Positions 12,601-27,600 of a DNA stretch of 64,000 nucleotides are shown piece after piece (position 1 is the first letter of the stretch; each line of letters starts with the position of its first letter). Made by a program: the position numbers and the translations under genes. Source of the DNA: Leuctra nigra (taxonomy: Eukaryota; Arthropoda; Insecta; Plecoptera; Leuctridae); contig OW203768.1 of assembly GCA_934045905.1 (NCBI GenBank), positions 1,640,316 to 1,704,315 of the forward strand. The letters run 5' to 3'. The notes beneath the pieces are model-generated. The model made no database searches. It saw only the letters and a list, made by a program, of their open reading frames with translations, and was not told the origin of the DNA.

Positions 12601-15600
12601 CTACAGCGGAAGAATTATCGTCTCATCTTTCACAAGCCCCATTGTGTGCGGAGAACACAAATTACAAATACCAGTTCGTTGCTTGAGACTTTTACAAGCG
12701 CATTATCATTCCATTCACGTGCTCCGTATGCTTCACTTTTATATCACTAGATAGCGCTACAAAGCTGATAACATTTGTTTTCATTTTCCAGCTTTCCTCC
12801 TCACATTAATTCCGAATCATGATAATAATCATTCGTATGTGGCGTTATTTAACCGGACTTTACTTTAGTACTTCATGTTTATTGGGGAGTTTTATTTTAG
12901 ATTTTCAAATAACAACGTATCTGATATTCTCCACTCGTATTTCCCACTCATTTATTTGTCTCCAACGGAATTGCATTCGGACGAAATAGAATAGCATTCT
13001 GATTAGCTTTCATTTTATCAGCCCGTGAATTACTCGTGTAACAATACATACCGAGAGCGTGTGAGAATAGCGCTGATTGTCCGTGTTGTTGTTTCATTAC
13101 CCAGTCTATTCCCACAGCGTCTGGCGCGTTGACAATAGGGGAGAGGGGGTTGTTCACGAGAGTCGTCTGGTTTTACTGCTGGAATCTGTGAGTCACGATG
13201 CCGAGCAGTTTGCATGGGATAAGATGGGGTTGGCAATGGCGGCCGCTTCATGTGATCTGTGCTGCTGGAGCGGGGGGAATCAGAACAATGCGTTTGTTTT
13301 AGCGGAGTACTTACAGGAAAACAATTTCACCAGGATCTTTGCCAGACTCTCCCCCCCCCCCCCCCCAACCACATGGCTTTGTGCCGAATAGGTCCATTTT
13401 AAAGATGAAAAATTCAATGCAATTTTATTTGATTTTCGAATCCGGGTCGTGAATGTGATGCGATATTCTCGCAACAAATCCAAGAGTCTTGAAACTCTTG
13501 AAACAAGTGGTGAGCAATAAAAGTAGCGACAACTCGAAGTGTATTCATCAAATCAAATCGGCCGGGGTTCGATTCTCGCGGCCGATATTCTTGACTGGAG
13601 TTATTCGTGATTCCCTCAGTCGAGAGGTAAATGCCGGGAAGGTTCCCTACTAATAGGTTACGACCGCCTACTTCCCACCGTCCATCATCATCTCCCAATC
13701 ATCATCATAATCATTCATTAGCCTGGTTGCAGAGCAGAACGACGTTAACCACCACGCAAGATGTCTGCCATCTGTCACGTGACTCCGGAGAGATCAGGAT
13801 GCTGCGCTGGACCGGTGATTATCTCCCCGTGGTCGTCTTAATCACGCGTCTAATGGCCGGGGTGATTCATGGCCAGGAATTAGGAGGCGTTGTTTCATTG
13901 TAATTATACCAGCATTGCGTTCATTACATTAGCTCGCCCGCGCCGCAGTGGATAAACACTTTAATTAAATGAGATGCTAACTACATTACAGGCTTCTGAA
14001 CATCGGACATTTTATAAGTACTTTCATTCGTCTAGCCATAGGTAATCCATGTTTAAGTGTCTGTAGGTATCTCAGAGGTAAAAGGACCTATGTCCATTTG
14101 ATCGATTTCGCGTTGATTGGTGTCACCATTGCAAATATGAATGGAGGAAGACAGAATTATTGGCTTTCAACTCACCACATGAATCATTGAAATGGACTTA
14201 TGATGGTTAAAATTTAAATAAATACCTCCTGATAGGTTGAAAAATGAAAATGGCCTTCGATAAATTTGATCAAACTCATATTTTGCATGGTCATTAAGAC
14301 CAACATTGTCTCTTATTTTACAAATTTTCAGCTGAATCAGTTAATAACGTATGAACTTATTGGCATTTTTAATAGCTGTCAGAAATTAAGTAGGTATCGA
14401 AATGAATGTTTTCCATTGCAGCTAAATCTGATTTGCTTTAGGTACCAGAGTGTTTAGATGCTATTTTTACGTTTCAAAGAAATGCAGATACTTTAATGTT
14501 GATTGAGTGGATCGTATTTCAATTCAATATGAATGAATATGTTTTCTGTGCGTTTGGTACGGAATTCCGGTTCGAGAATTTCCACGTACCCGTGCTCGCT
14601 CATCAACGCGTTACACTGAGCGTTTTCCTAGTAAATAATAAATATCAATACAAATATTTTACAGTCATTAAAATAATATCAGAATTGAGCTTAATATCTG
14701 GACAGAAGATGTCAAGGCGAATGGAGCTGGTGATATGCTTGGTACTTGCACGTGAGAATGCGTGCGATTCGCCGTGCCATGCCCGCGTCTACATGAGGAA
14801 TTAGCCTCAGTGCCGCCGCCACGCGGAGAGTCTGCACACCAGCGTGATGGATGCTGCTAATGGACCAGCTACTGAGATCAAGATTGCGATCGCACATTCG
14901 CCCGGAGAGATGATGATGATTCTGGACGCTTGGAAATGTCGCTGTTATGTTGCAGTCAGACCCAAGCAGGTTACAAGGCGAAGACAAGGACCAACGATAT
15001 CAGTCAGTTTGTGGACTAAGTTGATGAGATTGTATCAATCACCATCAATATGACTCGCTTTTACCACCAGAAGCGCGGAACTCGACCTTAGAACTCGCAC
15101 GACCTTAGAACTCGCACGACCCTACGGTCGGTGACAGGCAAAGATGAACCCACTTTAGCATAGCCAGGTATAGGGCGGCCCATGCTAGAGCGGGTTCATC
15201 TTGGCCTGTCACCAACCATAGAACTCGCACGACCTTAGAACTCGCACGACCCTAGAACTCACACGACATTAGAACTCGCACGACCTTAGAACTCGCACGA
15301 CCCTAGAACTCGCACGACATTAGAACTCGCACGACCTTAGAACTCGCACGACCTTAGAACTCGCACGACCCTAGAACTCGCACGACATTAGAACTCGCAC
15401 GACCTTAGAACTCGCACGACCCTAGAACTCGCACGACCTTAGAACTCGCACGACCTTAGAACTCGCACGACCCTAGAACTCGCACGACCTTAGAACTCGC
15501 ACGACCTTAGAACTCGCACGACCCTAGAACTCGCGACATTAGAACTCGCACGACCTTAGAACTCGCACGACCCTAGAACTCGCGACATTAGAACTCGCAC

Positions 15601-18600
15601 GACCTTAGAACTCGCACGACCCTAGAACTCGCGACATTAGAACTCGCACGACCTTAGAACTCGCACGACCCTAGAACTCGCACGACCTTACAACTCGCAC
15701 GACCCTAGAACTCGCACGACCCTAGACGAACACAACGTCTTGCACCTGGAAGGCTTAAAAATTCCATCTTCAAAATAGTGTTGAATAACTTTTCCAAAAA
15801 GACTCCATCCAATAAAAGCACTTCGCGTGGAAAGAGCTGCCAACCTCCAAAAAGAAAAGAAATAAAATCAACAGTAAAGTCTTTTTCATATCGATGAAAA
15901 TACGATATCGGACTTTAATCGAAAGTCCAATGTGAATAAAGTGTTGACTTTCGACACTTATATATAAGTGTCGAAAGTCAACACTTTATTCATTTTTAAA
16001 AAAGTGCCTTCAACAATGTGAACGACACGAAAGAAATTTTGTTAACTCTTTTAATTAATCGAAATTTATTTGTAGTGTTGGAAAATATAAATTCGTGTGC
16101 TGCATCTAATTTCGATTATTAGTTTGCAAAGTATATGGTGAAATGGTATTATACCTATGGCAGAAAAAAGCATACAAAATCAAATCATAAAATGTGACTG
16201 TATGCCAGCAAATAGTCCAACAGACTACTCTAAACGTGATCAATATGATGAGAAGTTTTCCTGACCTTTCCATCTCCTTGAAATGTATTTTCTGCGTCGT
16301 AAAACACTCTGGAAAAGCGCCGCTTCGTGCCGACGTCATCAACTGATGGCAGCTAATTTAGTTGCGAAGAAAACACGTTCTGTGCGCCGTTCATCAACTA
16401 ATGTAAACCCCGTCTGGGGAGGCTCTGTCAATAACAACATCAATCAGGAAACAATTGACTCATCGCTCAGAGCAGTGTATTTACCAAACATCCAACACCA
16501 GAAGACGTAGAAATTAGGTGGTAATGTTATACGCACCGAGCGTGCATACCCCCAGCGCCACTAGCGAGAGAAATCGGCAAAACTGTACGTAGAAGAATCT
16601 TTAGTTTCATCAACTCTCATTGGTCGTGGCCATAGCAACCGATAAAAATCCACAGATAACTCAAAATAGCTCAGAATTGGTAAAAGAGAGGAGCAAACTA
16701 ATAATTTTATCAGATTCAGTGGAATTGTTTACACTTCATACATTTTTCACAGCTAAATATCCTGTTGCGTATTATTGTAAGAATGCATATAATGAGAAAT
16801 GTTTACCAACTGCTGCAACTAAGGGTATGAGGATCATACCAAGAGTTGCTAATTTTTGCCACCCATCGCGCTGTTTCTCATTTCCAGAAACAAAAGAGAG
16901 TCAACACTCGGTGCCTTATATAGGCAATGCATGATCGAAACAACGATAATACCTACAGTTTTTAGTACTAAACATGAAAGAGTAAGGAAGAAAGTTAAAA
17001 ATATTTTTTAGATTTTAAAGGGGAATGTAATCTAGGTGAAAGCGCTCCATTTCCTAGTCAATTTCCGTATCTCAGAGGTAGAAGGGCGGAAGTACTTTTC
17101 AATGATTCTTGAGATGAGCTCATAATTACGAGTAATTCTACCTTAATTCAATCACATTTGTAATGGTGACATGAGTCATTGAGTAAGAAAATACATCAAT
17201 ATAACTGCGTATTTGTTGACATCAGTCAAATGGCAATGATAGAACTAGATTACATCATTACAAAAGTTTGAGGAAATGGACATCCGCCCTTCTACCTATG
17301 AGGTGCAGCTTTATACGTTTAACACGGCATTCAGAAGAGAGAAACTCACACTCGGAGCTTCTGGAATCTGGGCTTCGAATCCCTGGTGTGCGTTTTAACT
17401 TTTATTCCGCAAGCTTGTTCGTTCCTTAGAAGCTGTTAAAACGCTAACAACTCCAATAAAATGTAGCCAATTCATGTATCTCCCTTGCTCGCTTTTAAAA
17501 AGGTAAATTTGTGTTCCGGTACACACATAAAGTCAGGTATCACCCACACTTATGATCGCAGAATTAATAAATGATACGTTACGTTATCCACGGGACAGTG
17601 GAATCTGTACATCATAGAACAGAAAGCCGCTCGCTCATCAGGACTCCCGTCTATCTGGCAATGATATCATCGCCTCCCCTCGTGCCTGGAATCCGGGAAC
17701 AACGCCGCTTGTCCCGCGGGACGCCGGTTATTCCCGAGCCGACAGCTGCTGGAAGACGCTGAAGGATCGTCACTGTTCTCGCGACATCGTCGTGCCGACT
17801 GCTGGGGTGGAACTAATGAACCCCCCCCCCCTGGTCACGTGACACCGGGTTTATTACGTGGGTCAGTTGACGACGATTAGCTCGAGGAGGCGGTGACAAC
17901 AATGTCCGCTTTATTGCCAATAAAATCGGGTCAAATTACAAGGAAAACACTAGCCTTTGTCCGGGGTGCAATATAATGCTTAGTCAGAGCTTCTGTTTGG
18001 AGACGTTGATATCTTGTCATATTGTCGTGAAACATTTCAAGAATGTTGGTCTCTATGACGTATAATTTTAACTTGATCGGAAAAATTAGTCAATTTCACT
18101 TTATTACCAATCTCCGCAAATAGAAAACCCAGGTTTCACTACATACATTGTGTATTATGTTGCCGAATTTCACCTCGATCAGGGAGGATGCCTATTCTAT
18201 AGAACGTTTTCCCAATTCCATTCTGATGGAATCCGCTCACGGCCATAAGGATTAACATATTCCATCAGAATTGTGAATATAAAAGTTCTTGAATAAGAGT
18301 TGTATGTGTCAGATATTGACAAAAGCGTCATGTAAGCCACACTGTCTATACTTATTGACCCCCCCCCCCTGGCCAAGCTTATGAACTTCCAGAACAATCC
18401 ACACGGCTGGGAAAACTAATTGAACTTGTGAAAATGTGTTTCAACTGGACTCGCATTGTTTTCACTTGCAACTCGATTACCTGTGCCATTGTGCTGGGAT
18501 GGAGATAGCAACATTGTTCCCATTGTGTTACCTGCAATGAACATGACGTATCCAGCAGGCTTAGGACCGTGTGTAGCTGGACATGTGTATCTACAGATAC

Positions 18601-21600
18601 GTGATACGCGCTGTGTAACACTTTTGTACATTACAATATGATTATACAGTCGCAGCACGCATTCAAAATGTTTCAATATATTTTCATGTTGAAGTGTATG
18701 GGCTATTGCCTCATATTTGTTATCTTATCTAGCCAAATGCACTGTGGTATTAAAAAGGGCATCGGTAGGTGCAACACCTCGAACTGGAATTTCGTAAGCC
18801 AACTGAAAGCAAAACACGTTCCAATCAATCAATATAAAATAACTGCTGCTTTTCATTTCAACAGCAAAGGCAGTGACAACAAAATGCTAACATTTTCACT
18901 TGGAAGGCGTCAGTTTAGCAAACAATCTCCCACATCCAGATAAGTTTTAAGACACTTCTGTTGGAACTAATCTACGCAGAAAAGCACTGGCAAAATAACT
19001 TTGACGTTGATTTTACTTCCTTGCACCTAAATATTTTCAAATCAAGACCTGAAGTTGAAGGAAATCCGACGCACATAATGCATCACAAACCTCAAACCTG
19101 ACACAATTTTACCAACAAAACATGCGCTCTTTTTTCATCTTTCCAACGAAATGTTCACATATTTATTATATCCACTATAATGAATGTTATGGTAATATTT
19201 AACATTCTATAAAGCACTAAGTTTTGACAGTTTTCACATGCGTATTTATACACGTTTTTTAATGAATCAATCACTTCAAAATCAAGTTCTATTGACTGAA
19301 TATATTGATAAGCTCCAGAGTAATCAGTGATTGTCCTTCATAATCGTCTTGTATAACTCAACATGAACGATGACAACAATTGTTATTTCTGTGCGTGAAC
19401 AAGATTGTCGCTGGCTTCCAAGTGTTAATCAGCAATTATTTCGGTAATCAGCCTACGATTAATACTACTTGACGTCGACACAAACAACTCCCGACTGTTT
19501 TGAGTCATGCCAGAGTGACTTGTCATATTTAGAGGACGTTCTCATTGTCGAGCCGAGTTGAACCAAGATGTGAGGCAAATGTGAGGAGAACAACAGAACA
19601 TCAAGAGTATATGCAGATGAACTGAATTTCTTGGCAAAACTCAACATTTATTTATTGAAATAAACTGCTGGGGTTTGTTTCCCCTTAGGGTGCCATTTCT
19701 CGAGTTGATGCCGCATGCGAAAACGTTCGACTTTTCGAAATTAAGGGGGTTCCACGGTTTCGGCATAGGAATGAGAATTTGCTGTAATTCACAACAAAGA
19801 TTAATGAAACCATATTACATACAACTAGCAAAAAAAATTTGCCCCTTACGGTATGAAATAATTAGATATTCTTGATTGAAGATCATCTTTTCCCCCATAA
19901 GATAACACAGGGAGACATGAAATCGTCCCGGAAAATTGGCCTTAAATTGCTCCTAAAACCGAAAGAGGAATGACAAATTATTGAAAATAGTCTCAAATTA
20001 AAGATAATAATTTTTAGAATAAGACTGCCGTTTGAAAATATGGGGTCACGGGCCAAATAAGAAAGAAAATGTGTACAATGTGTGAAATTTACCATAAATC
20101 TGGCAACATTGCACTACAAATATGAATTATTTTGGGATAGTTTAATTGGAACTTCAATTAAAAACATATAATTGGAGCACACGGTAAGATATAATTGTTT
20201 TATGCTGTTGTTTGAGGTATTGTTTCATCAGAGATTTGTATGAATTACGGCGAATTCTAAGCACCTTGGCTGGAGCAGTGGGACCACTTTAAGTGAATCT
20301 TTTGTTTTTTCAATGATAATTTTGCTGACTCCATTGTGCAGTGACGCAATTCCGTACAGCGAACATTTTCAAGAAACTCGAGAATACTCAATGGGTTCCT
20401 ATTCTCGAGTTGAAACCGCATGCGAAAACGTTCAACAATGCGAAATCAAGTGATATCTTTTGGTTTTTTCAATGTTAATCGTGGAGCCTATTCATTAGTT
20501 TATTGTAAATGATCAGCACGTGGAATTTCGCCACTGCACAATGAATTCTTTTATATTAACATTGAAAAAACAAAAGATTTTACAATTATTTAAAAAATTC
20601 GTACATTTTTGCTGACGGTTTTGATTCGATATTAGGAACTTAAAAGCTTATTATTAAAAATACACATTTAAAAACCGTTTGTTTTCATTCTATACAACTT
20701 TTAATAGTTGAAGTTAGCTGTTAACATTTTGAAGTTTTGAAACTTATACGAAACACTGTGTTCATGAAGTATCTACACATTGTTTAAATATGTGACAAAC
20801 AGTAAGGAAAGAACGGATCCACAACGCCGTGTTCATGAAGTATCTACACATTGTTTAAATATGTGACAAACAGTAAGGAAAGAACGGATCCACAACGCCG
20901 TGTTCATGAAGTATCTACACATTGTTTAAATATGTGACAAACAGTAAGGAAAGAACGGATCCACAACGCCGTGTTCATGAAGTATCTACACATTGTTTAA
21001 ATATGTGACAAACAGTAAGGAAAGAACGGATCCACAACGCCGTGTTCATGAAGTATCTACACATTGTTTAAATATGTGACAAACAGTAAGGAAAGAACGG
21101 ATCCACAACGCCGTGTTCATGAAGTATCTACACATTGTTTAAATATGTGACAAACAGTAAGGAAAGAACGGATCCACAACGCCGTGTTCATGAAGTATCT
21201 ACACATTGTTTAAATATGTGACAAATAGTAAGGAAAGAACGGATCCACAACGCCGTGTTCATGAAGTATCTACACATTGTTTAAATATGTGACAAACAGT
21301 AAGGAAAGAACGGATCCACAACGCCGTGTTCATGAAGTATCTACACATTGTTTAAATATGTGACAAACAGTAAGGAAAGAACGGATCCACAACGCCGTGT
21401 TCATGAAGTATCTACACATTGTTTAAATATGTGACAAACAGTAAGGAAAGAACGGATCCACAACACCGTGTTCATGAAGTATCTACACATTGTTTAAATA
21501 TGTGACAAACAGTAAGGAAAGAACGGCTCCACAACGCCGTGTTCATGAAGTATCTACACATTGTTTAAATATGTGACAAACAGTAAGGAAAGAACGGATC

Positions 21601-24600
21601 CACAACACCGTGTTCATGAAGTATCTACACATTGTTTAAATATGTGACAAACAGTAAGGAAAGAACGGATCCACAACGCCGTGTTCATGAAGTATCTACA
21701 CATTGTTTAAATATGTGACAAACAGTAAGGAAAGAACGGATCCACAACGCCGTGTTCATGAAGTATCTACACATTAATTAAATATGTGACAAACAGTAAG
21801 GAAAGAACGGATCCACAACGCCGTGTTCATGAAGTATCTACACATTGTTTAAATATGTGACAAACAGTAAGGAAAGAACGGATCCACAACGCCGTGTTCA
21901 TGAAGTATCTACACATTGTTTAAATATGTGACAAACAGTAAGGAAAGAACGGATCCACAACGCCGTGTTTATGAAGTATCTACACATTGTTTAAATATGT
22001 GACAAACAGTAAGGAAAGAACGGATCCACAACGCCGTGTTTATGAAGTATCTACACATTGTTTAAATATGTGACAAACAGTAAGGAAAGAACGGATCCAC
22101 AACGCCGTGTTTATGAAGTATCTACACATTGTTTAAATATGTGACAAACAGTAAGGAAAGAACGGATCCACAACACCGTGTTCATGAAGTATCTACACAT
22201 TGTTTAAATATGTGACAAACAGTAAGGAAAGAACGGCTCCACAACGCCGTGTTCATGAAGTATCTACACATTGTTTAAATATGTGACAAACAGTAAGGAA
22301 AGAACGGATCCACAACACCGTGTTCATGAAGTATCTACACATTGTTTAAATATGTGACAAACAGTAAGGAAAGAACGGCTCCACAACGCCGTGTTCATGA
22401 AGTATCTACACATTGTTTAAATATGTGACAAACAGTAAGGAAAGAACGGATCCACAACGCCGTGTTCATGAAGTATCTACACATTGTTTAAATATGTGAC
22501 AAACAGTAAGGAAAGAACGGATCCACAACGCCGTGTTCATGAAGTATCTACACATTGTTTAAATATGTGACAAACAGTAAGGAAAGAACGGCTCCACAAC
22601 GCCGTGTTCATGAAGTATCTACACATTGTTTAAATATGTGACAAACAGTAAGGAAAGAACGGCTCCACAACGCCGTGTTCATGAAGTATCTACACATTGT
22701 TTAAATATGTGACAAACAGTAAGGAAAGAACGGATCCACAACGCCGTGTTCATGAAGTATCTACACATTGTTTAAATATGTGACAAACAGTAAGGAAAGA
22801 ACGGATCCACAACGCCGTGTTTATGAAGTATCTACACATTGTTTAAATATGTGACAAACAGTAAGGAAAGAACGGCTCCACAACGCCGTGTTCATGAAGT
22901 ATCTACACATTGTTTAAATATGTGACAAACAGTAAGGAAAGAACGGATCCACAACGCCGTGTTCATGAAGTATCTACACATTGTTTAAATATGTGACAAA
23001 CAGTAAGGAAAGAACGGCTCCACAACGCTGTGTTCATGAAGTATCTACACATTGTTTAAATATGTGACAAACAGTAAGGAAAGAACGGATCCACAACGCC
23101 GTGTTTATGAAGTATCTACACATTGTTTAAATATGTGACAAACAGTAAGGAAAGAACGGCTCCACAACGCCGTGTTCATGAAGTATCTACACATTGTTTA
23201 AATATGTGACAAACAGTAAGGAAAGAACGGATCCACAACGCCGTGTTCATGAAGTATCTACACATTGTTTAAATATGTGACAAACAGTAAGGAAAGAACG
23301 GATCCACAACGCCGTGTTCATGAAGTATCTACACATTGTTTAAATATGTGACAAACAGTAAGGAAAGAACGGATCCACAACGCCGTGTTCATGAAGTATC
23401 TACACATTGTTTAAATATGTGACAAACAGTAAGGAAAGAACGGATCCACAACGCCGTGTTCATGAAGTATCTACACATTGTTTAAATATGTGACAAACAG
23501 TAAGGAAAGAACGGATCCACAACGCCGTGTTCATGAAGTATCTACACATTGTTTAAATATGTGACAAACAGTAAGGAAAGAACGGATCCACAACGCCGTG
23601 TTCATGAAGTATCTACACATTGTTTAAATATGTGACAAACAGTAAGGAAAGAACGGATCCACAACGCCGTGGTTCACCCCAGCTTGTAAAAGCTCGCTTC
23701 TTCTGGCGCAATCTCCCCCTCCCCTCGCGTTATCTCCCCTCTATGTCACTCCCCCGGGCAGACGACTGCTCATCTACCTGCGTCACGTGACTTGATGAGA
23801 AAACGAGGATCCGAGAGATTTGCTCAGTCGTCAGGGATCAGAAGTAACGGGCGGGATTCCACAGCGATTTCCCTGCGAGCAAATTACTAGAAAACTCTCT
23901 TTGTGACTCGCTGATAAGAATGCTTGCTGATCAATTGACTCCAGGGGGCCTATTCTATAACGTGTTCCCAATTCCATTCTGATGGAATCCGGCTCATGGC
24001 CATAAGGATTAACATTGCATGAACTCGAATTTCATAAAAGTCAAAAGTTAAATTCCCAATTCTGATAGAATCCGATTCGGTGAAATGTTAATCTTTATGG
24101 CTGTGAGCCGGTTTCCATCAGAATGGAATTTGGAAAACGTTATAGAATAGAGCCTCAGATTTCAACAATGATTTTGATCAAGGTGCGGTGCATAACACTT
24201 TCTTGATAAATACATTTCAGGAATATTTGGCAATAAACCCTTTTTTATTTACATTCTTTCCTATATTTATATAAAAGATATTATGTTTTATGTATATTAC
24301 AACGTGAAATGGAATATTTTCAATATTTCATATTTAATTAATCTCCCTACTACTACAAACTACAAATTTAATGAACTAATTACGTCATGTCTCCGTAGCA
24401 AAAGTATTGAAATGTGTGGTTTTAGTCCACTTTGCCTGCCAACTAGTTGGTAAATACGACATCCAATTACATCCCATCCTGCGTATAACGTCATCATCTG
24501 CTCGAATACGTTGTGATTTAGCCGCTGTGGGCGCCATCTAGTGCGTGGTGGTTGAATCTGGTAGATGTGACGTCACTCAGGGAGTTGCAAGCGCTGTGGC

Positions 24601-27600
24601 TCTCGTCCAAACTCAACTGTTCAATCACAGACAAGACATTTGGCGCAGACGCAGTACAAGCAAGCAAGACCTATGATAAACTTTAATAATTTTACATTCA
24701 AGTCATTGATTTTTATACACATATTCAGTTTGGATGGATAATAAAAATGGCTTTCAACTAACAAAGTGTTTTAATAAATTATTACGTTTTATAATTTTGA
24801 GCCAATCTGTAAATTATTACTAATTTATTGTTATGACGACAAAATTTGTGAAGTTTGCACCTTAATCTCTTTCAAACACGATTTGACAAAATTAAAATTA
24901 TATTTTTAGCTCAATAGACGATTCCTAAAAGTATCTGAGTGGCTCTGGTTTCTGTAATAATTCACATGCAGTTTGATTTCCAGATACCTATGTAGTGTAA
25001 CTCATTGTTGACACACTACATTAGGTAGGTGGAAATCAAACAGCAAGTGACATTTCTTAGAAACCAGAGCCACTCAGATACTTTATAGAATCGTCTTATT
25101 ACAAAATGTCACTTCCGTACGATGATTCTCACATCTATCTATGCTATTCAACAGTTGATAATTTCATGAATATAAACTAGCTGTAAAATTGAACTGAATT
25201 TGACACCATTGAAAAGCAGATAATTTGCAATGTGTTTTCAATGTGTGTATGGGTCACGCACACATACACAGCATGCTCGCTTGCCAACGCGTTATTGACA
25301 GCGTTTCATGCGTTGAATGAAGAAGACCAAGCATCAGTTTGTCGAAGCAACCTACTCTGCTAATATGACCGGTTTAGACATCTGGGATATCATGCCAAAC
25401 ACGGCGCTGGTAATGATGTCGCTACACATGTATAGATGCAATGTTCACTTTCCCAACGCATCCCGCCTTGTACGGCTCTGACATTCTCTTCACTGCATGC
25501 ACGAGGAGTTGCGACAATCCGGCTAGAAACTCATCAGATTGCTCAGATCTTCACCAGATGGCGGATACATCGGGGTGTGGCGGAACTAGATGGCCCATCA
25601 GTACACAAGACAGGATTAACTGTTATTATTCGACAATAAAGTTGCAATACAAATTGACATATTAGGTAGATACACTCTAGTACGCATGGGCAAGGCACTT
25701 TTATGTCAATCGTAGCAATTTTCAGTAAAAGTATAACTATACATAACAGAAATTCATTCTTACCTCATAATCAAATAAAATCGGCATATTTCATTACAGC
25801 AATTCATTCATATTCTTGCGAAAAACATCATATTGACAGATTGCACTTGTTTTGATCACGGCCTTCTGAACGAAGCGTCAAGAAGACTTTGGGGTGGTTT
25901 CTTCAGCCATCTTGTTTTACTAGCGGTCGAATACCTATAAGAAAGAAACGTTTGTAAGAACTTGTGTTGAAATATAGCGTACGAAGTAGAGATTGATGCA
26001 CGTAATACATGATAACTTATGGCTGAGTTCTTTCCAAGTACAGAACAAAGACACGAAAACACTTCTGGCCACAACTCGATCATCACGCTATGGCGGAAGA
26101 TTATCGCACCATCTTTGACATAGCTCATTACTTTATTTCGCGTGAGACATTTAAAATTATTTTTGGCGACACTAAAGTTGATAGGAATGTGTTAGGAATG
26201 TGACGGGAATATGTGTGAGAGTAGTTGGAATGAATCAAGGAAATTTCATCTTGAAACCGGTTCGTAATTTTATCAGACTGAATAAGAAGATACGTTTTAA
26301 TTAATTTGCAAGACAAATGAATACATTATCTAAAGAAGGAACGCTATATGGAATTACGTTGTATGTACAAAGGGTTGTAACTACAAAGTGTTTTAATTTG
26401 CGAGAAACGAGTCGGTCTTTCACCGTTTTCTTTTTGGTTTTTCTGCAGCAAGAAATAATAATAATTTCAGCCCTTCACTTTAACTACTGTAACTTCTGTA
26501 CCGTTTATTTTAAAAGCTTCGACTATTTTACAATTTGAAGCTTGGAGTATGAGCTTTTTAAATAATTGATGGGCAATTTTGGGTATGGTCAACTAGGGGA
26601 ATAAAAATAAAAATTATAAGTATAAAAGGGCGCCACCAAAAATCATTTTTTATTAATTTTCAAAAAATTATGTAGTCATTGTCATTCGATAATACACAAT
26701 CCCTAAAATATTTGGACGCTTTTGGTTTCAACGCTACGATTTAAATTGTGAACCAGGAAGGGCTAAAATTGCGTGGAATTACTCTATACTTACTATTGTA
26801 AGCATGCTGGATCCTAGTGGTCATCCTTGTATTGGACAACTGTCATTTGTTTTTTTATAATAAATTAATTTCTCTCTCTACCATTTTGCAAAACAAAGAT
26901 CATGCAATTATATAATGTAATAATTGTATAATGTATAATGTAAACTCTGCTCCTATTGGCTGCGCAAGGTGCTTGCGTCCTGCGTCTTGCGTTATGTTGC
27001 ACACGACTCGGAATCCGCGATCTCATTAGAACGTCGCTGTAAATAAACTCGGGGCGGCGTGAAGAGAAATAGATTCCCACATTCGTGACTCGTGTAGTTA
27101 TTAAGGGCGTGTGTTGCCTCGTTACAATTTATATCAAGAGTTTATTAAATTCCTCGTTAGCGTGACGTCACGACGGTGACGTAATGCCGGGTGACACGTG
27201 ATTCAGTCGCGGTGCTGCGTTGCCACGTCTCTCAAGCTCAGAATCATTCGTTACGAGAAGCAGTGGAAACTAAATCATAGAACTTCATTTCTCAAGGAAT
27301 GGAAAATAAATCGGGACGTTTCTCTTTAGACTAAAAACAAATTACCCGATTTACCCGACTTACAGAATAGGGTCCATTCTTTAAAATCCTTGTTCAGAAC
27401 GTGCTTACATTCGATGCTGCGACCTTTGATGAAAATTATAATAAAATGAAAGGTACTGGCTCTATTTTGCGTATAAGGGACGGAACCCAAAGTCTGTAGA
27501 TCGTAACAAAAGCTATGTAGGGACAGCCATCTTTGTATGGAAGAATGTTGTAATTATCAATCTCTGACCATGGATTTGCTGACCTTCCAGAAATAAATTA

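Noticed and set aside
13566..13576. tRNA gene at the B box
   Set aside because: No cloverleaf or acceptor stem visible; the B box belongs to a dispersed SINE.
15068..15727. CRISPR-like array
   Set aside because: Units are directly tandem with no unique spacers, in a eukaryotic intron; it is a minisatellite.
20754..23671. CRISPR-like array of 71-bp units
   Set aside because: The whole unit is repeated, with no variable spacers.
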